Source of the DNA: Lanius collurio
Lineage: Eukaryota; Chordata; Aves; Passeriformes; Laniidae
Direction: 5' to 3'
Assembly: GCA_020086605.1 (NCBI GenBank)
Contig: JACBWW010000008.1
Span: 11,744,169 to 11,808,168 of the forward strand
Length of the DNA stretch: 64,000 nt
A program made the translations under genes and the position numbers. The notes below the pieces were generated by a model. That model worked only from the letters and a program-made list of their open reading frames with translations, was not told where the DNA came from and ran no database searches. Below are positions 27,928 through 42,100 of this stretch, one piece after another (the first letter of the stretch is position 1; each line of letters opens with the position of its first letter).

Positions 27928-27936
27928 ATGGTGTGG
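27928..27936 (+). CDS. TNPO1: TNPO1 exon 1 coding part (long isoform start)
   Basis: Nine coding bases, ATG GTG TGG, are followed at once by a donor site GTACGT at 27937. The ATG has G at -3 and G at +4, a good Kozak context, and no ATG precedes it between about 27840 and 27927. Splicing to the acceptor at 45205/45206 gives M-V-W-T-A-K-M-E-Y-E in one frame. This matches the known longer vertebrate transportin-1 isoform, whose extra N-terminus also begins MVW (MVWDRQTK in human, from memory). The exon is within CpG island 1, as expected for a first exon. The start is supported by the MVW match, by phase and by the donor; the exon's 5' end is not determined. Confidence 0.82.
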
Positions 27937-28087
27937 GTACGTGTCCGCGTTGCGAGGGGCGGGCTGGGACGTCCTATCCCCGGTAGTCGCCGCCGGGTTC
28001 CCCAGCCGATGTCAGGGGCCTCCGCATCGCTGTTGGGCGGGCAGCCGTGGGGTCGCGGCCGTGGGCTACCTCTTCCGCTCCTACCGG

Positions 28088-28130
28088 GGATGGATGGATG
28101 TATGAATGAATGGATGAACGGATGGATACG
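28088..28130. repeat. GGAT/GAAT tetranucleotide repeat in intron 1
   Basis: An imperfect tetranucleotide repeat (ggatggatggatg, then tgaatgaatggatg, then cggatggatac) lies about 150 bases after exon 1, still inside the CpG island. It is likely length-variable between individuals. Confidence 0.85.
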
Positions 28131-28320
28131 GGACAGGCAGCGGCTGGAACCGGAGGGCCCACGGCCTGGGTCCTGGTGAGGCCCCCGAGATATCCCCCCA
28201 CCGTTTTCCCCGGCTCCTCCCGGTGTCACGGCTGGCGCCGTCTCCGCAGCGTTGTAGCGAGCCGGAAAGTGAAAGTCGCTTCAGGATAGAGGAACGTGGC
28301 CATATTTCCTTCCCTGGTTT

Positions 28321-31300
28321 CTGGCGTACGTGGGGTCCCTGATGTAAAGATTTGGCTAGGTGGGGTTTTAAATTTTTATTCCGAAATATTAGAGAGGCGA
28401 GAATTCTCGCGTTTGTCTGGTACTTTCGTTTGCATAGGAAGGCTGTTAATTTAGCTGCTGGGTGGAAATTGACAGTGGAACTTGTGAACCTTTTGTGGGG
28501 TGACTGTACAACGGACAGAAACGCTTTCTGCATTGGTACAAGTGGCTTGATTAGTCCGCGAGATATTTATCTCCTTACTGTGAAGGCAGTAATTCCTCTC
28601 ACTTGACTTTCTGCTCAAGACCTGAGAAATCCTCCTACTCTGCGATGTATTCAGGCCACCACAGCTTCTTAACCTGTTTGCCTGTCCTCTTGCATAGCTA
28701 AGTAGTCCTTAATGTGGCATTCTAATACATCATAGGTGTGGTTGAATCCTGACAACACGCATTGAACAAAAAGTTGAGTTGTGTTCTTTCTGTAAATGAG
28801 TAATTGAACAGAAAAAATAGTCATATGCCCGAACTCCTTAACGGAGCCTTTGATAGAATTGGAAACTGAGCCCATAAGTCTTCAATCTACATCTGCTGTG
28901 TGAACTGTAGCTATTTTTGAGTGATGTGTGGGAGGATGGAGGAAAGGTGCTTACAATTGGGAAGAACAGTTTCTGTATTATCAAAATTACTTTAGAATGC
29001 ATTTTTCAAGATTTAGGTAGCTAATACTCAATGCAGGATAAGACAAAAGAATAGTTATGATGCTGCAAAAACAGAGTTACAAAAGCAGTTTATTGACTGC
29101 GTTAAAAAGAAGGAGGGCTCTGCTTAGAATGAATATTTGACTAAGGACCATGATTACTGTTGGATACAGGCAATGACACATTTCATTGGATACAGGTGCA
29201 AGCACAGCTGCTACATTGAGCTATGCCTTGTGACAGGGAGGTTAAAACAACATAATAGTGGCTTTATGAATGTTGGCTTTTACTGGATTATCTGACACAC
29301 TTTTCTGTCATATTTCTTTAGAATCCAGTTGTATGTGGGTATTCGATAAAGCAGGTATGTGTGCTTAATTTTAGCTCCAGGGATGGAGCTACCTTTTAAT
29401 GAGGAGATAGGTATGCACAGAGCTGTTCAGCAGAGTGGCAGAGCTGTGGTAGAGTATATGTTGTTCATACTTCAGGCACACCAAGATACTGTGGCTACAA
29501 AGGAGGGTGGCAGAAGGCCGTCCTCCTTCATCAAAGCTGATATTTCCAGTTAAAGATTGGGGCTGAAATAAAGACTGACATTTTATCTTTGAAATATCTT
29601 AATAATAAAGATCTTCTTTCATAGACCAAATATTCTTGTCAGTGTCATAAATTGTACAACAGATCTGTAAACTTGGTATGCATTGATCAATGCATTATTA
29701 TCAAGTTGTGTCAGTAACATGAAACAGGGAGGATTTTTTCTTTGCTTTGTTTTTGAAAGGGTAGGACTGCTTTTCCCTTACTTTCCTGCCTTAAATATGT
29801 TGTAGTTGTGGTCAGTTTTGATCCCAGAAGTTAATTTTACCCATTAATTTCATCCCAAATTCTACAAACATTTAAGTACATATAACAGTAGTATGTTTCA
29901 ATCACCAAATCCATTGCTTCCCACTGTTTTATATACTAATTTGGATAGTTTAGGTAGCTTTTCTACAAATATTGATAGATTTCAGATATATACTGTACAA
30001 TCTTTTTATTGCATGTATTGTACATATAGAAAAAATAATATATTCGTATACAGAATATACACTATATATATTATACAATTCATACTGAAATTATTTCAAA
30101 TCTCTCATTGAAAGAGATATATTTGTGTAGATCCACTGTTTAGCTTTTGTATGTGACCTGTCATGTACCTGGTAGAACATATTTATGCATGTATACATGG
30201 ATGCCTTTGAATATGGCATTTGTAATAACATTATGAAATAAACTTCCAAATGTCACTCTTAGCCTTTAGGAGGGTTTTTTTTTTTTTTCCCAAACCAGGC
30301 TCCAGAGTGAAATTTAAACAATTTTAAAACAGTTGTTTGTTAATTTCCTATGTACTGAATGCATTTGAAATTTTGAGTTTGTGTATATGTCTGTGTCTAT
30401 TGTATATGTCTGTCTCTATGTGAGTGAAATCTCAAGGCATAAAATCAAATAAAACTTGTGTTTAAGGAAAATTTTTGGCTTTTAAACCTTGACTATAGAA
30501 CAGAAAATTACTCTTAAATTATTCTCCTGTTAAGTAATTTAGTTTTGTAGAGCATTTTCTACAAGCCACTGTGAGATACCTCTAAATACTGAAAACGTGC
30601 TGCTTATGGTGAGCCTGCCACTGAGTGCGTTACTTTAAATACTAGGTCAGTGCTATATATGAGAGAAGGAAAGGCAAGACAAAATGTTTTTGGCAGAAAA
30701 TAGGTAGTAGGTGGTACAAAGATCCAGGAAAACTTGCTGTCTTAGAATTCAGAAATAACACACTTGGAGAAATGATGGTGAGACAGTACAGACCAGAAGT
30801 TCCCAGACTTACTTAGTAGATATATCATCATCATCAGTCACTTCTGGTATGAATAGTCATGTGTGTTTCAAACCATGCCAAACCAGAGCCTCACCTGTGG
30901 CTCTTCTCCCACCTTCCCTACTGCACGTTCCTATCATTCTTGCTAGGATTGCAGTCCAGTGCTCACATTTAAGCTTCCCTATCCATTTGTGCACCTATGG
31001 AAGTTTATTCTTCCTTTCAGACTTCAGTCACATCCTTTCTCCTTTGCATACCCAGATCATCAACCTTCACTTCCAGCAAAATCAAAGTGGAACCTTGACT
31101 TCCCCTGCATGCATGTACCTCCTAATCATGTTCTTCCTACTTCACCCTGTCTTGGTCCTCTTCTATCCTGAACCAGCAGTGCAGATCTGCATGGGGACAG
31201 CAGAGCTGTTCATCCTGTTGAGTGGGGGTAGTGGCTGTAGTAGTTCCTAACTGTTCCCACAGATTTTGTGGAGGCCAGGGGGACATTGCTGTGCTGGCTG

Positions 31301-34300
31301 TATAGCAACAGTGAGACCCAGAAACTCTGCCTCAGTTAAGTTTTGAATGTACAATGGAAGGAGGCATGAGTGGCATCTGCACTACACTTTGACCACCTCT
31401 TTTATAGATGAGGAAGAGAAGTCAGTAGCAGACAGGTATGGGAAGGCAAGAGTAATTTTCATCAAAGACTGAAAAGTGCACATCTGCTTCTTCTACAGAT
31501 AAGCTGAATTAATGCAAAAATCCAGACAGATATTTCAGTCTGTTTTACATCAGTTTCACTTGACTCAATTCATCAGGGAAAAAAAAAAGCCAACCTTAAA
31601 TTAAAATAAATTGTGCAGGCAAGCCTCAATCCATGTCTCTGGAAATCAGGAGTGACTGTAGTCCATTAAGTGTAATGTAAATAGATAAATTTGGCATAAG
31701 AGGTGGAAGCTTCAGTTGTTGAATCTGGCCCACAAAAAGATGAGCTTTGACTGGGAGCTTTTGAACAAATGGGAATCACGTTAACAAGAACATAAGGCTC
31801 ATGTAATTGCATTCTTTGCTTGTATGTAAGAAAACCATCATTGCTAGGCAGAAAACATTGGTATCTGAAGCAGAGATGCTTTTGGAGCTTTTGGAAAAGG
31901 AGTAGAAGTAGGCCAACTGATGACAGGAAATGGTTGACTTAAAAATACTTAGTGTTGTTTCATTATTCTCTCTAACATAGAGAGCATATATGCCTTAAGT
32001 GCAAATATATGTGTTAGTATGTCACATGTTTAGATGTCTTCCTGTCTTAAAATCTTTTAACCTTTCATAAGTAAGAATTTATTTGGTCGTTTGATTACAT
32101 TGACAAATGACTTCAGACACCCTCCTTCCAAAATCTTCCATGTATCTGTAGAAGACTTTATATAGTCTCTTTTAGAACTCTTATAGTTTTCCACCAAAAG
32201 GTGAGTAACATACTGTAACCTCAAAATTCTTTGCTTCTGGAGAATCCCCTATTCCCCCAGGAGATAACTGTTGGTTTTTGAGCCAATAAGTACTTGTAAT
32301 ATATTTTACAATCTGTGATGATAGTATGTTTTTCAGTTTAGCAAGGAATCCTATCAAGTTAGGCATTGTCCATTCCAGTGATTCTTTTAATTTCTTGGTG
32401 ATTACACAGAATCAAAATTGCAAACAAAATTTAAATGCAGCACAATTGGCAGTACTTGTAGTGTCTGTCCCTCGTTTGCATTGTGCATTTCTATACACTC
32501 AATATATACTCTTGTTTTGGTTGCTGCTTCCACTTGTAGTCTTTTCAGATGTGGAGTGGAAAAGATGATGCTAATAAGGGAATTCTAGGTTAATCTTGCA
32601 TATAACCACCACAGAGTTCAGCTGTTGGGTGGATTGTTTTGATTGTTGTTTCTATTTTTATTTTTATTAATTGCTTTATGATGTTTTAAAGATGAAATAT
32701 TTCATTTAGATATTAGAAAATGAATAACTATATGAAGCTACATTTTTTAACATTTTCCCAGTTGTGAGTATGAATTTTTGTATCAGCATGTGAGATTGAG
32801 AATCATCAGATATCGAGGATACTGTCCTTGCTTTGTTTCTTTTGTTCCAGGTAACAGGGCTAATGAATCATAGTGAGGCTTTGATAATTTTAGCTCCATT
32901 GGGGTGGGATTCTCTCTCTCTTTCTTTTTTTTTTTTTCTTGTTTTTTTAAAGGTTGAATGAGATAGCAGAGTCTACTTTTTGATGATCTCATTGTAGGTC
33001 TTGCTTTGGGTAATAATGCAGATTTAATTGAACATAAGGACAATTTCTTTACCAGTTATTTCTTGGAACTTAGGAGAAAGAGTATACCAATGGAAATTAG
33101 TAACTATCCTGAATTGTGTGAGGGCATACAAGTTGCACTTAAACTGTGGTGGAAATTTTAAATGTTGGCCCGTGAATTATTTTTAGTCTTACTTGCTATT
33201 TTCACAAATAAAAAGTGACACGTATGTATGTGTTTGGTTCTGATGTAAAATTCTACAGGTAGAAAGAGCAATAATAGAAAATAATATTTATATTTTTCTT
33301 CACATTTTCTTCTTGCTCTTCTTTTATCAGAGATAATAGCAGAAAGTGTGATAAAGTGATAAATAAGGTGAGACATTAAAAATTAATGTGAAAGTTTGAT
33401 ATCTGTGATAAAATATTACATGTCAGAAGGAATTCTAGAAAAGGTGCTGTAATACATGGTTTTGAGCTCTGCAACATCCCTTCAAGTGTCTTCTGTCGAA
33501 TTTACAAGAAGGTACCTCATCTTTAGAGTGGTTAGATATAGTATAATATTTTCATTGCAATTTAATCCTTGGGTCCTCCAGAAGATGATATCAATGTAAG
33601 ATAATAAAATTCATTACTCCACTGCAGCAGTACTGTGTAGATTAATTACTTCAGCCTGGTTATAGGTAGGTCTGATAAAAGGCAAACAAGTTTTTACTTC
33701 AGTGAAGCTCAGCTGTCCTGTTTACATTTTCAGTAAGTGTTAATTAGAGAGAACTATTTATTATACAAATGTCCTTTCTGATTATGTTAATTTAGTTATA
33801 AATGTGTTTGAAACTGACCTCAGATTCCCTCAGTTAGATTTTTGAGTTCAATATTGAAGTCCTGAAAGAATATTAAAAATCAACATTGGTCATATCCATG
33901 CTGAACAGCTTTAACTGTCTTGATGTTAAACCATCAGGCAAGACCAAGTTTTATGAAAGTGTTTTTATTTGTATATAAGACATTCAATAAATTGTCAAAC
34001 AGTCAGTTTTGTTATTGAAGATAATTTTAAAGAAGTTTAAAAAACCTTGCTGCCATATTATGCAGAAAATAGCTCTTTTTTTTTTTTTTTTTTTTGCAAT
34101 TTAATATATCATTTTATACTTAAATTTTAGTTATAGTAGTGCCCAGGATCTCTACATATAAGGCTGTAATGTGTCAGGCATGTAATGAAACAGCCTTTTC
34201 TGCATACTGTTTACAACTGTATGACAAAACAGAATATATTTGTTTTCCAGTAGGCAAATACAGGGAGAGTGAGAAGTATGAGAGAGATTTAGGACCTCTA

Positions 34301-37300
34301 TGAACATTTCACCTAAGGAGAATTTCCTCATAAAAAATGAGGAAGGGCAGGAAGTATCTTGGAACACCTTTTGCATTACACATTTTAAAGGGCATCATAT
34401 GACAAAGCGTGGTGCAGGTCAATAAATTGATCCCCATGGTGAAGATCATAAAATCACTAGCAGGGAAAAAAGCCTATATTCTGCATTATGATAATGTATA
34501 AGAACTGTTGTGTAGAGGAGAGATCTTAATTTGTTCTCTTGGCTATAGACAGTTCAGCCTATAACTGTAGTTTCAGCTCTTCATAATGTTATGTTTCATG
34601 TAGTGGTTGCAGTCTCTTTAAAGACAAAGATAATTTGTAGTATGCCCAATATGTATGTAGACGAGTTGGTAAAGTGATTTGCAAGTGGCCTTCAATTTAT
34701 TAAATGACCTGTGCATTTAAGACAGATTGAGTATTTTAAATAACAGTTTCTCCACTAAATAAATTTCTTTTATCTTTGGGCAAGGGAAAAAGAAAACCAA
34801 ACCTTAAAGTCCTTGAAATATTTTTTTGTATTGGTTGTTTTGTTAGTAGCATTTTAAGGGAATTAATTTACATATGTATAATTTAGACTGGAACTGATCA
34901 CAGCAACTAGTCTCTGATTCAAATACATTCTGATATCCATCACAAACCAACATAAAAGTATTTAAATGACTAAAATATTGAAAACTTATGACTTAAGAAA
35001 GAATTACAATTAAATTCTTCATCTAATTGCATTTTTATATGTTCAGATTCTTTAAGTCTATCTCACTTTTCTAACTCTAACTTTTCTAACTTTTAATTTA
35101 ATTTTTGGTTTCTAATGTTTCCTCACCATGAAATGCTGCATTTAAATCAGAAAGAGGTAAAAGAATGGCTAAGGGGAGTGGTAGCAAGTTGATTAAGGCT
35201 GCATAAAACTGCTCAAGGAATTTTATGTGGTCATTCATCTGTACAGTAACAGTCTCTATTTGTGCATTAACAGCAATGTAGCCACTTCAGCACTTCAGGA
35301 GCTTTAGGTAAGGTGAATTGCTTGCATATTCAGATTTGCTTGCAATTTCCTTTACACTTGTTGGATATTGTTTCAAAACTGGTCTCACAGCTACAGTTGC
35401 GAGAATGTTTTTTCAAAAAAACAAGACTAGAAATGAGAGAATACAGTAAGAATTAAACTGTTACACTTTTGTTTTTAAATTGCTTCCTGTATTTGTGCCT
35501 TTTTGTAACTAGACAGTATAAGTCCACCTGTCTACTTGTAATTATTCAATGCTCTCTTAACACCCATTGCTGGAAAGGGCCATGAAGATCTGTGCAGAAC
35601 AATTCTTTTGGTTTTCTTCTGTGATATCTGTTGGCTTCAAACTACAGCAACTTGAATATCTTGTTTAATTGGAAGTCTGAGACCTCTCTAAAACCTCATC
35701 TTCAGATGTCATATCCAAGAGCATTTAGAATATGACTGAATATGCTTAAACTGAAAAAGCTGAACCATTCTTCTACTGGCCATTTCTACTGGATATTCAG
35801 TGTGCATCTTCTAATGGAAATAGTCTTTGCTCCTAAGATTATGTTGCTTTCCTTGCCACAATATGCAATCAGTTTTATTGCTTTGGTCAAATGAAAACTG
35901 GAAATTTTCTTTAGGAATTTTTAATACTGTTTTAATTTGTATTAATAATGTATCTTTAATAAGACAGGTATTTCTCTGTTCTTTTGTAGTTGTCTCACAA
36001 AATTTCTGTCAAGTTAATTTTGAAGCACTTGGATCATGCTGTTCATTGTATTAGACAATAATAAATTCAGCTCTTATAATTACTTATAACCTGAAAATAT
36101 TGATGTTCAGAGAAGGCAAAATCATTGGTTTTGATATGTCTGCAAATTCCACTCTATATAGATGAAGGGACAGTTTTGGGATGGCAGTACTTCTGCCTTT
36201 ATCTGCCATTATTTTTTACTCCCTTCTTCATCTGAGGCTTGAGAAACAAGGATTGTGCAATCATTCTTTAGCATTCTCATTAAGATCAGTAAGTCACATT
36301 TGCTTATTTACATTAAGAGTTTTACTTCTTTGATTAGGGTGGTTAGAGTATCCTCCTTTTGTTTATGTGTATGATTGGAGCAGTTGACTTCTCCCAGTGA
36401 GGAACACATTCTCTTTTGGAGGGAGCTTCGTTCCAGATCAGTGATTATTTCCTCGCTCTTTTCCAAGAGAATGTAATTTCTTAATATTTATCTGACATTA
36501 GAGATTAGAGAACACCCTGTACTCAGGCTCACTGGATAAGACTGAATTCCTGTTTCTTTCTGAAGGTTAGTAAATCTTCTTTTACTCATGTCCCTGCCAG
36601 CTCATCTCTGACTCCACCCATTAATCCCTGTGCAGGACAGATACCTGCTCACTGGAGACATGCAGGGACTAATAGAAACTGAAATACTGCATTTCCTTGA
36701 GGCAACAGCATCTTGAGAACCTTAGATAAGCCACTTACTGCAGTAAGGAAATTAATCAGCTATGCAGGGAAGAATACACTAGCGTTCTATTACAATAACC
36801 AGTGGTAATGGTTTAGCCAGCGCTGTTGCTGTCAGTATTGCATGTATCACCAAAGCAGCAGTGTTGTCACCAATGACAGATCAGACAGTGGTAGTGTCAC
36901 TGACAGTTGCATGTCTTAGTGCATGTTCTGTATGTAAAAGTTTTAAAACACATGAAGTGTTCAGAAAAAGACTGGGAGGAAAGTAGGTGAGTGTGTGGTT
37001 CTGAATTATGTGTATCCTGGGATGCAAGTTGTTTTGCCAAGAAGTAAAAATAAAACCTAATCCTTCTTAATCAGGTCTTAAGGCTCCCAATATTATTTTT
37101 GCCTTGAACCCTGTACTGAATTCCTAATTATGCCTGGTGGCCTTTCCAGAGGAGACTTCTCCATTTTTTGAGACTTCCTTTGTACTCATTTCTTTACAGT
37201 TGGTTACTTCCCAGTGAGTGCATACCGTGAAAAGACAGTGGTCTGATTTAAACAGTGTAAAATAACTAATATTAATAATTTAAATTAGAAGGCCAAAAGA

Positions 37301-38856
37301 TTTAATTTTGTGTATTTGCTTTTAATTTAGCTTTTCTTTTCCACAATAGATAATTTTTACCTCATTTATGCATCAAAATATACGTACAAATAAATACGCC
37401 ATTTGACTTGTATTTGTTACTTCTTTCTACTGGCAAAAGGTCTTTAGCACCTTTACAAGTTCTGTTTCTTACTTAATGAGATTCCTAATTTTTACTTTCT
37501 AATGTATTATTATTGTTAAGATAGTGTTGTAGAAAAAGGAATTTAAATTTGTGAACTGTTTTTCCTGGGGAATATATCAGTGCTTGATAGACATTTTGCT
37601 CTAAACTTAGTTAGTTTTTAAGTGCCTACATGCTGACAACAGTTGGAGAGCTAAGATGTATTTTAGTTCAATATGGTGCAGATTTTTTCAAAGTTAGCTT
37701 AAAAACAGATCACTGCTTACTTAGATTAAGTTTTTTTAATTGTGAGTACCTTAATTTTAAATGAACAATGTATTCTTTTCAGGGCCAAGAACTTCCCCAA
37801 ATTTCGCACTATCGCATGATGAGGTATAATTTCCTTTACGTTTGCTGTTTTTAGTAGCAGAGATGACTTTGTCTGCAAACATTACTGAAAAGGAAGAGCA
37901 ACAGATGTAAATCACGTGCCTGTGCCACCAGGACTCACACAAAGGCCCTGTCTGTCTTGGCTGAGCCATTGTGAGAGGAACGGGCACCATGAAGACTTTC
38001 ACTGTATGACTTTCCTTGCAAGATTTGCAGGGGCTAGGACCACCTTTTCAAGCATGCAGTAAGTCAAAACAGGAATCTTGCATCTGTTAGTGTCTTTACT
38101 TTTATTAGTCTCTGTTAATTGATGAGAATGAATGCATAACTGATAGTGAATGCTAGAATTTCAGGGACTTCATCTTTTTTCACAGTCTTATACCCATCCA
38201 TGTATAAGGTTTTTCTAAGCTGTAACTTTGTTTTCAAGATATATCTGCTACTTGTCTCAGATGTTTTCAGAAGTCTACATTCTGATCTATCATGAGGAAC
38301 AGGTTCCAAAGTTATATCATTTTGATTTTTATCTGCATCCTGGGGAAGCCTGAATTACCAATTAGAAAAACTGAAGTTCAGCAAAAATCCTCCAGCAGAA
38401 ATCAGTTGCTTTGCCTCCTACAGCTCAGAGAAAGAAATTTTACTGTATGCTTTGGGTAGGGAGTAGAATAGGGCTCATATGCACTTGACACTAACCATAC
38501 TTAAAAGAGTTTTAAGCAGGCAAAAATCACATGTTGGATTTCAGACATAAAATTTGACGGTGGAGGTTTAAATAAACTGGGCTCTCAAGAATGGTGCCTT
38601 TAATCTTGTGTACACCCACTTGTTCCCTTCATTAATTTAGATTTCAGCTGATTGATCTGTTGTTTTCTGTCACAAATTCATGAGGTGATGTTTTTCTCAA
38701 ACAGCTCTCCATTCAGTTTTAGATTGTTTTCTGACTACCAGCATTAAAAGCATGTACTGCCGTTGTAGTATCCAACATGTGTGATTACAGTGGGACAAAT
38801 CATTAGCCACACACTATTTTTCCACTTGGTATCTGTAGCTGTGGAAATGAAATTAT
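28321..38856 (+). other. TNPO1: TNPO1 intron 1, first part
   Basis: AT-rich intronic DNA with homopolymer tracts: poly(T) near 30277, a CT/T-rich tract at 32911-32948 and a run of 20 T at 34076-34095. I saw no further exon that would fit the reading frame and no well-preserved transposon. Open frames up to about 130 codons (for example at 30849-31250) show no family resemblance. Confidence 0.6.
34076..34095. repeat. Poly(T) run of 20
   Basis: An uninterrupted T homopolymer in intron 1. It could be the reversed tail of an old retrotransposed copy, but no flanking element was recognised. Confidence 0.9.
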
Positions 38857-39100
38857 CATGGAATTATAGAATCATCAAGATTGTCCAGTACAGCTATCCA
38901 TCCTGCCCCCTAAACCACTAAACTATATCACCCAGTGCCAGGTCCACCTACCTGTTGAACACCTCTAGGGATGGTGACTCCACCACCTCCCTGGGCAACC
39001 TGTTACAATGCTTGACCACCCTAATAGTGAATTTTTTTTTTAGTATCAGAATCTCTCCAGTCTCAGCTTTTAAGGTCATTTCCTTTTGTCCCCATACTGG
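38857..39100 (-). mobile_element. CR1 LINE 3' fragment, minus orientation, in TNPO1 intron 1
   Basis: It starts with the reverse complement of the CR1 tail ('catggaattatagaatcatcaa') and continues with 'acctctagggatggtgactcc' and 'ccctgggcaacctgttacaatg', the standard order for CR1 read backwards. It is 5'-truncated, and carries a T run at 39033-39042. Confidence 0.85.
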
Positions 39101-42100
39101 TACCTTTGAAGAAGTCGTGCATCTTTGTCTAGATTAGTTGATCAAAGGCATTTTAAATCTAGAGATCTTTGCAGTTTTGCACTGTCTACTACTTCATTCA
39201 GCTGGACTTTTCATTAATTACAGGAATGGTATTCCATCCTGTATTCCATCAATCCTTGATTTCGAAAGCAGAATTCGAAATCAAAATGCTTCTGATGTTC
39301 TAGTTGGTGAAAGCTTGACAGGTTTTTTGTCCCTGCAGCTGAAAATGTTATGTATCTAATTTAGCCCATAAACAGCAAGAGATTTGGGGTTCAGTTTTGA
39401 CCTGTACATAAGCCTGTGCTATATGTTGGTGTTCGTTATCCTAATTTAAGTCTTAATTGTGCTACAAAACAGGACATGTTAGTGCATGCTGCAGCCAGTG
39501 ATCCATTTTATCTGCAATGGTGTGATGGTTTTGTGCCTTCGTATATATGGAAACTGTATTGCTGTGCTCTTCCCTCTCTGCTTGTTTGATGCATGAGAAG
39601 CAGAAGTATTCATTAAATAAAGAGGGAATGTACTTCTGTCAGTAGAGTGGAATTACAGGCTGTCAGTTTATCCTGAGTACTGTTTCATCTGTTTGATGGG
39701 ATTCCACAGCGCAGGCTTTTACAGGCATTATTTGCAAAAAGAAATACTGCTCCTCATCTTTTATCAAAGAAACCGTGAAATCCTGGATAGTGACTGCAAC
39801 AATAATGAGCTCTCCCTTTCACACAGGCAACAGTGTAACAGATTTCATGACCAGCTATGTTATTGTAACTATAGATATGCTTGGGAAAAAGTCTATCATC
39901 AAATTGATGGTGTTCCATGGACAGCAAATCACATTACAGATTTATTTGCCTTGAATATAGAAGTGCCAGTGTTCCAAGAAATTTGACTTCAGCTTCATTA
40001 TGAGGTGTTGTACTGTTGGAACATTTGTACACATACACAATTTCTAGGTTCATACACAACATAAGACAAAATGAATTCTGGCTAGAATTGTCTCCGGAGG
40101 GTAGCTAACATAATATCTCTCAGTTTCTCCAGCTTCTTATTCTACTCCTACACCTATTGACCAGAGAGAGTGAATAACAGTGGGAAATAAAGGTCAATTA
40201 ATGAAACACAAATCTGAAATTATATTACCTGAAAGCCCATACATTTGCTGCTTTGAATGTTGTTGTCAAATTACGCCTCAGAGGTAGAAGAAATTCTGTC
40301 TATAGATAGGAAAAATGTTCTTTTTTAAGATAGTCTTAACCCTCTCAATGAAGCAAATTCTTACTTTGATACATTCCACAAAACTTTTTTCTTTATTCCA
40401 AGGCGTATGATTATATGATGGATCATGTTGAATTTTTTTTATCTTCTGCTAGGTGGTTTTCCTCTTGACCTTTCATCATCTAACGCGACATTGAAGAACT
40501 CTTAAAAAATGGGGGTTTTTTTGCAACTATTATTACCAGGAAGAGATTCCTCTCCTGCATTTGGCAACTTAATACTCTTGTGACAGTCTTAACCGCAAAG
40601 TTTTACTTTCAACAGAATTACACTTGCAATAGTGGAATTGGTTAGTGTTGCATTAGAAAACAGTAAGCTTACAGCTTTTTCTGGCCCCCATTTTTATACA
40701 ATTCAACACAAATATGAAGTAATGTTGAAACCTCATCTTAAAAACATTTTTCTGAAGTTTGATTGGGCTTCTGTTTAAAACAATCCTATCATAACCAATC
40801 AGCTCTGGAAAAGTAGAAAATAAATTTCATGGATGTTTCAGTCAGGAACACAAAATCCTTTCAATCTGTCTTCACATTAGTCTCTTTAGTACCCTCTCTG
40901 GTGCTTCACAGAGTTAAAGTGTGTTCTTCATAAGACTATTCAAATTAATTGTTGTGTAATAAATGTTAATCTTGTATCATATGGCTGAACTGAGAAAGAC
41001 TGCACGAAATGTTTTAGAATGGATGCTCATTTGATATGTTGGATGTGGGGACTATCAGTATATTTTTTAGTGAAAACGTAGGGCATGTCTCCAGGCACAA
41101 GGCATTGCAAAACAGTATTGCAGTAGCTATTCTGCCTGAGCTCCTTCACATAGACACATTTATTCTGTGTTATGAGAGCTTTGCTTCTGCTTTCCTTATT
41201 CTACATCACTCTTAGCTTGACATAAAAGGGTTTATGCAGAAAGCTGTTGTGGAGTATCTGTTATTTCCTCTGTGCATACAATCCTATGCAGAGAAACACT
41301 ATAAGCAGTTTGTGTGGAAATTCAGAAGGCTGGATTTTAGCAACAGATTGAATGATTGATTACCATTAAGAAATACCAATATCACAGGTTAAAATGCCTG
41401 AATTTTATGACAAGAAGGTTGCTATTAGAATTCTCTCAAAATTAGAAAGAAAGTATCCAATATTACCAATGGAATAACACTGAACAACGGGAAAAATTTT
41501 CTAAAGGGTGAAGTGGCTGAAAGCGTCTAACAGTTCTGAAATTTTGAGAAGTAATATTTATTAGAGAATAATTATTTGAAACTAGTTTCAAAACCACTGG
41601 CATACAGCTTGGAGACTATGGCATTTGAGGGATGAGACATCTTCCTAGCAGTGCAGATCTCAGTTTCTTTTCTTATTGATTGTTGGGAGGGATTTGCACC
41701 TGTCTCCTGTTTCTTTTTTAAGTGCATTGCGACTATGGAGGGATGGGGTGGGTATTCTATTATGAATCTCCTATTTGTTCTGTCTATATGTGTTTTGAGT
41801 ATCAGCTGTCAATTAATACATGTTGCTGATCAGAAACCACATTCTAATCCAAGTTGCTGTTAGTATCTGTTTACAGCATAGTGAAAATCAACAAGAGAGA
41901 TAAAAAGACGTAGTGCCAAATGCACTCTAATGTGATGGTAAGGATATCAGGTTAATCACCTTAGGAAGAAGCAAGAATCAAAGCCTGTCTTATTCATTCA
42001 CAGCTACTACTCTAAAAATACCTGGATTTTGAATCATTTAACAGCAGTACATATGGTAGCCATTTCTTTTGTTTTCTTGTATGCCAAGTATGTGTCATTT

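Larger units (their letters stand above)
27560..28320 (+). promoter_or_regulatory. TNPO1: CpG island 1, TNPO1 upstream promoter region
   Basis: GC content and CpG density rise sharply here. No TATA box is seen in the expected place. A CCAAT box (27793-27797, in GGCCAATCG) followed by a GC box (GGGGCGG, 27801-27807) lies about 130 bases before the exon 1 ATG, a usual spacing for NF-Y and Sp1 sites in a TATA-less housekeeping promoter. GCCATTT elements, resembling YY1 sites, occur at 27708 and 27837. The transcription start is probably between about 27800 and 27870, but this cannot be fixed from sequence. The island extends about 400 bases into intron 1. Confidence 0.8.

Noticed and set aside
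27545..28105. Plus-strand open frame of 186 codons in CpG island 1
   Set aside because: It is in a different frame from the TNPO1 start, crosses the exon 1 donor and has GC-driven composition.
30849..31250. Plus-strand open frame of 133 codons in TNPO1 intron 1
   Set aside because: No recognisable family, no convincing splice sites around it and no sign of a separate promoter.
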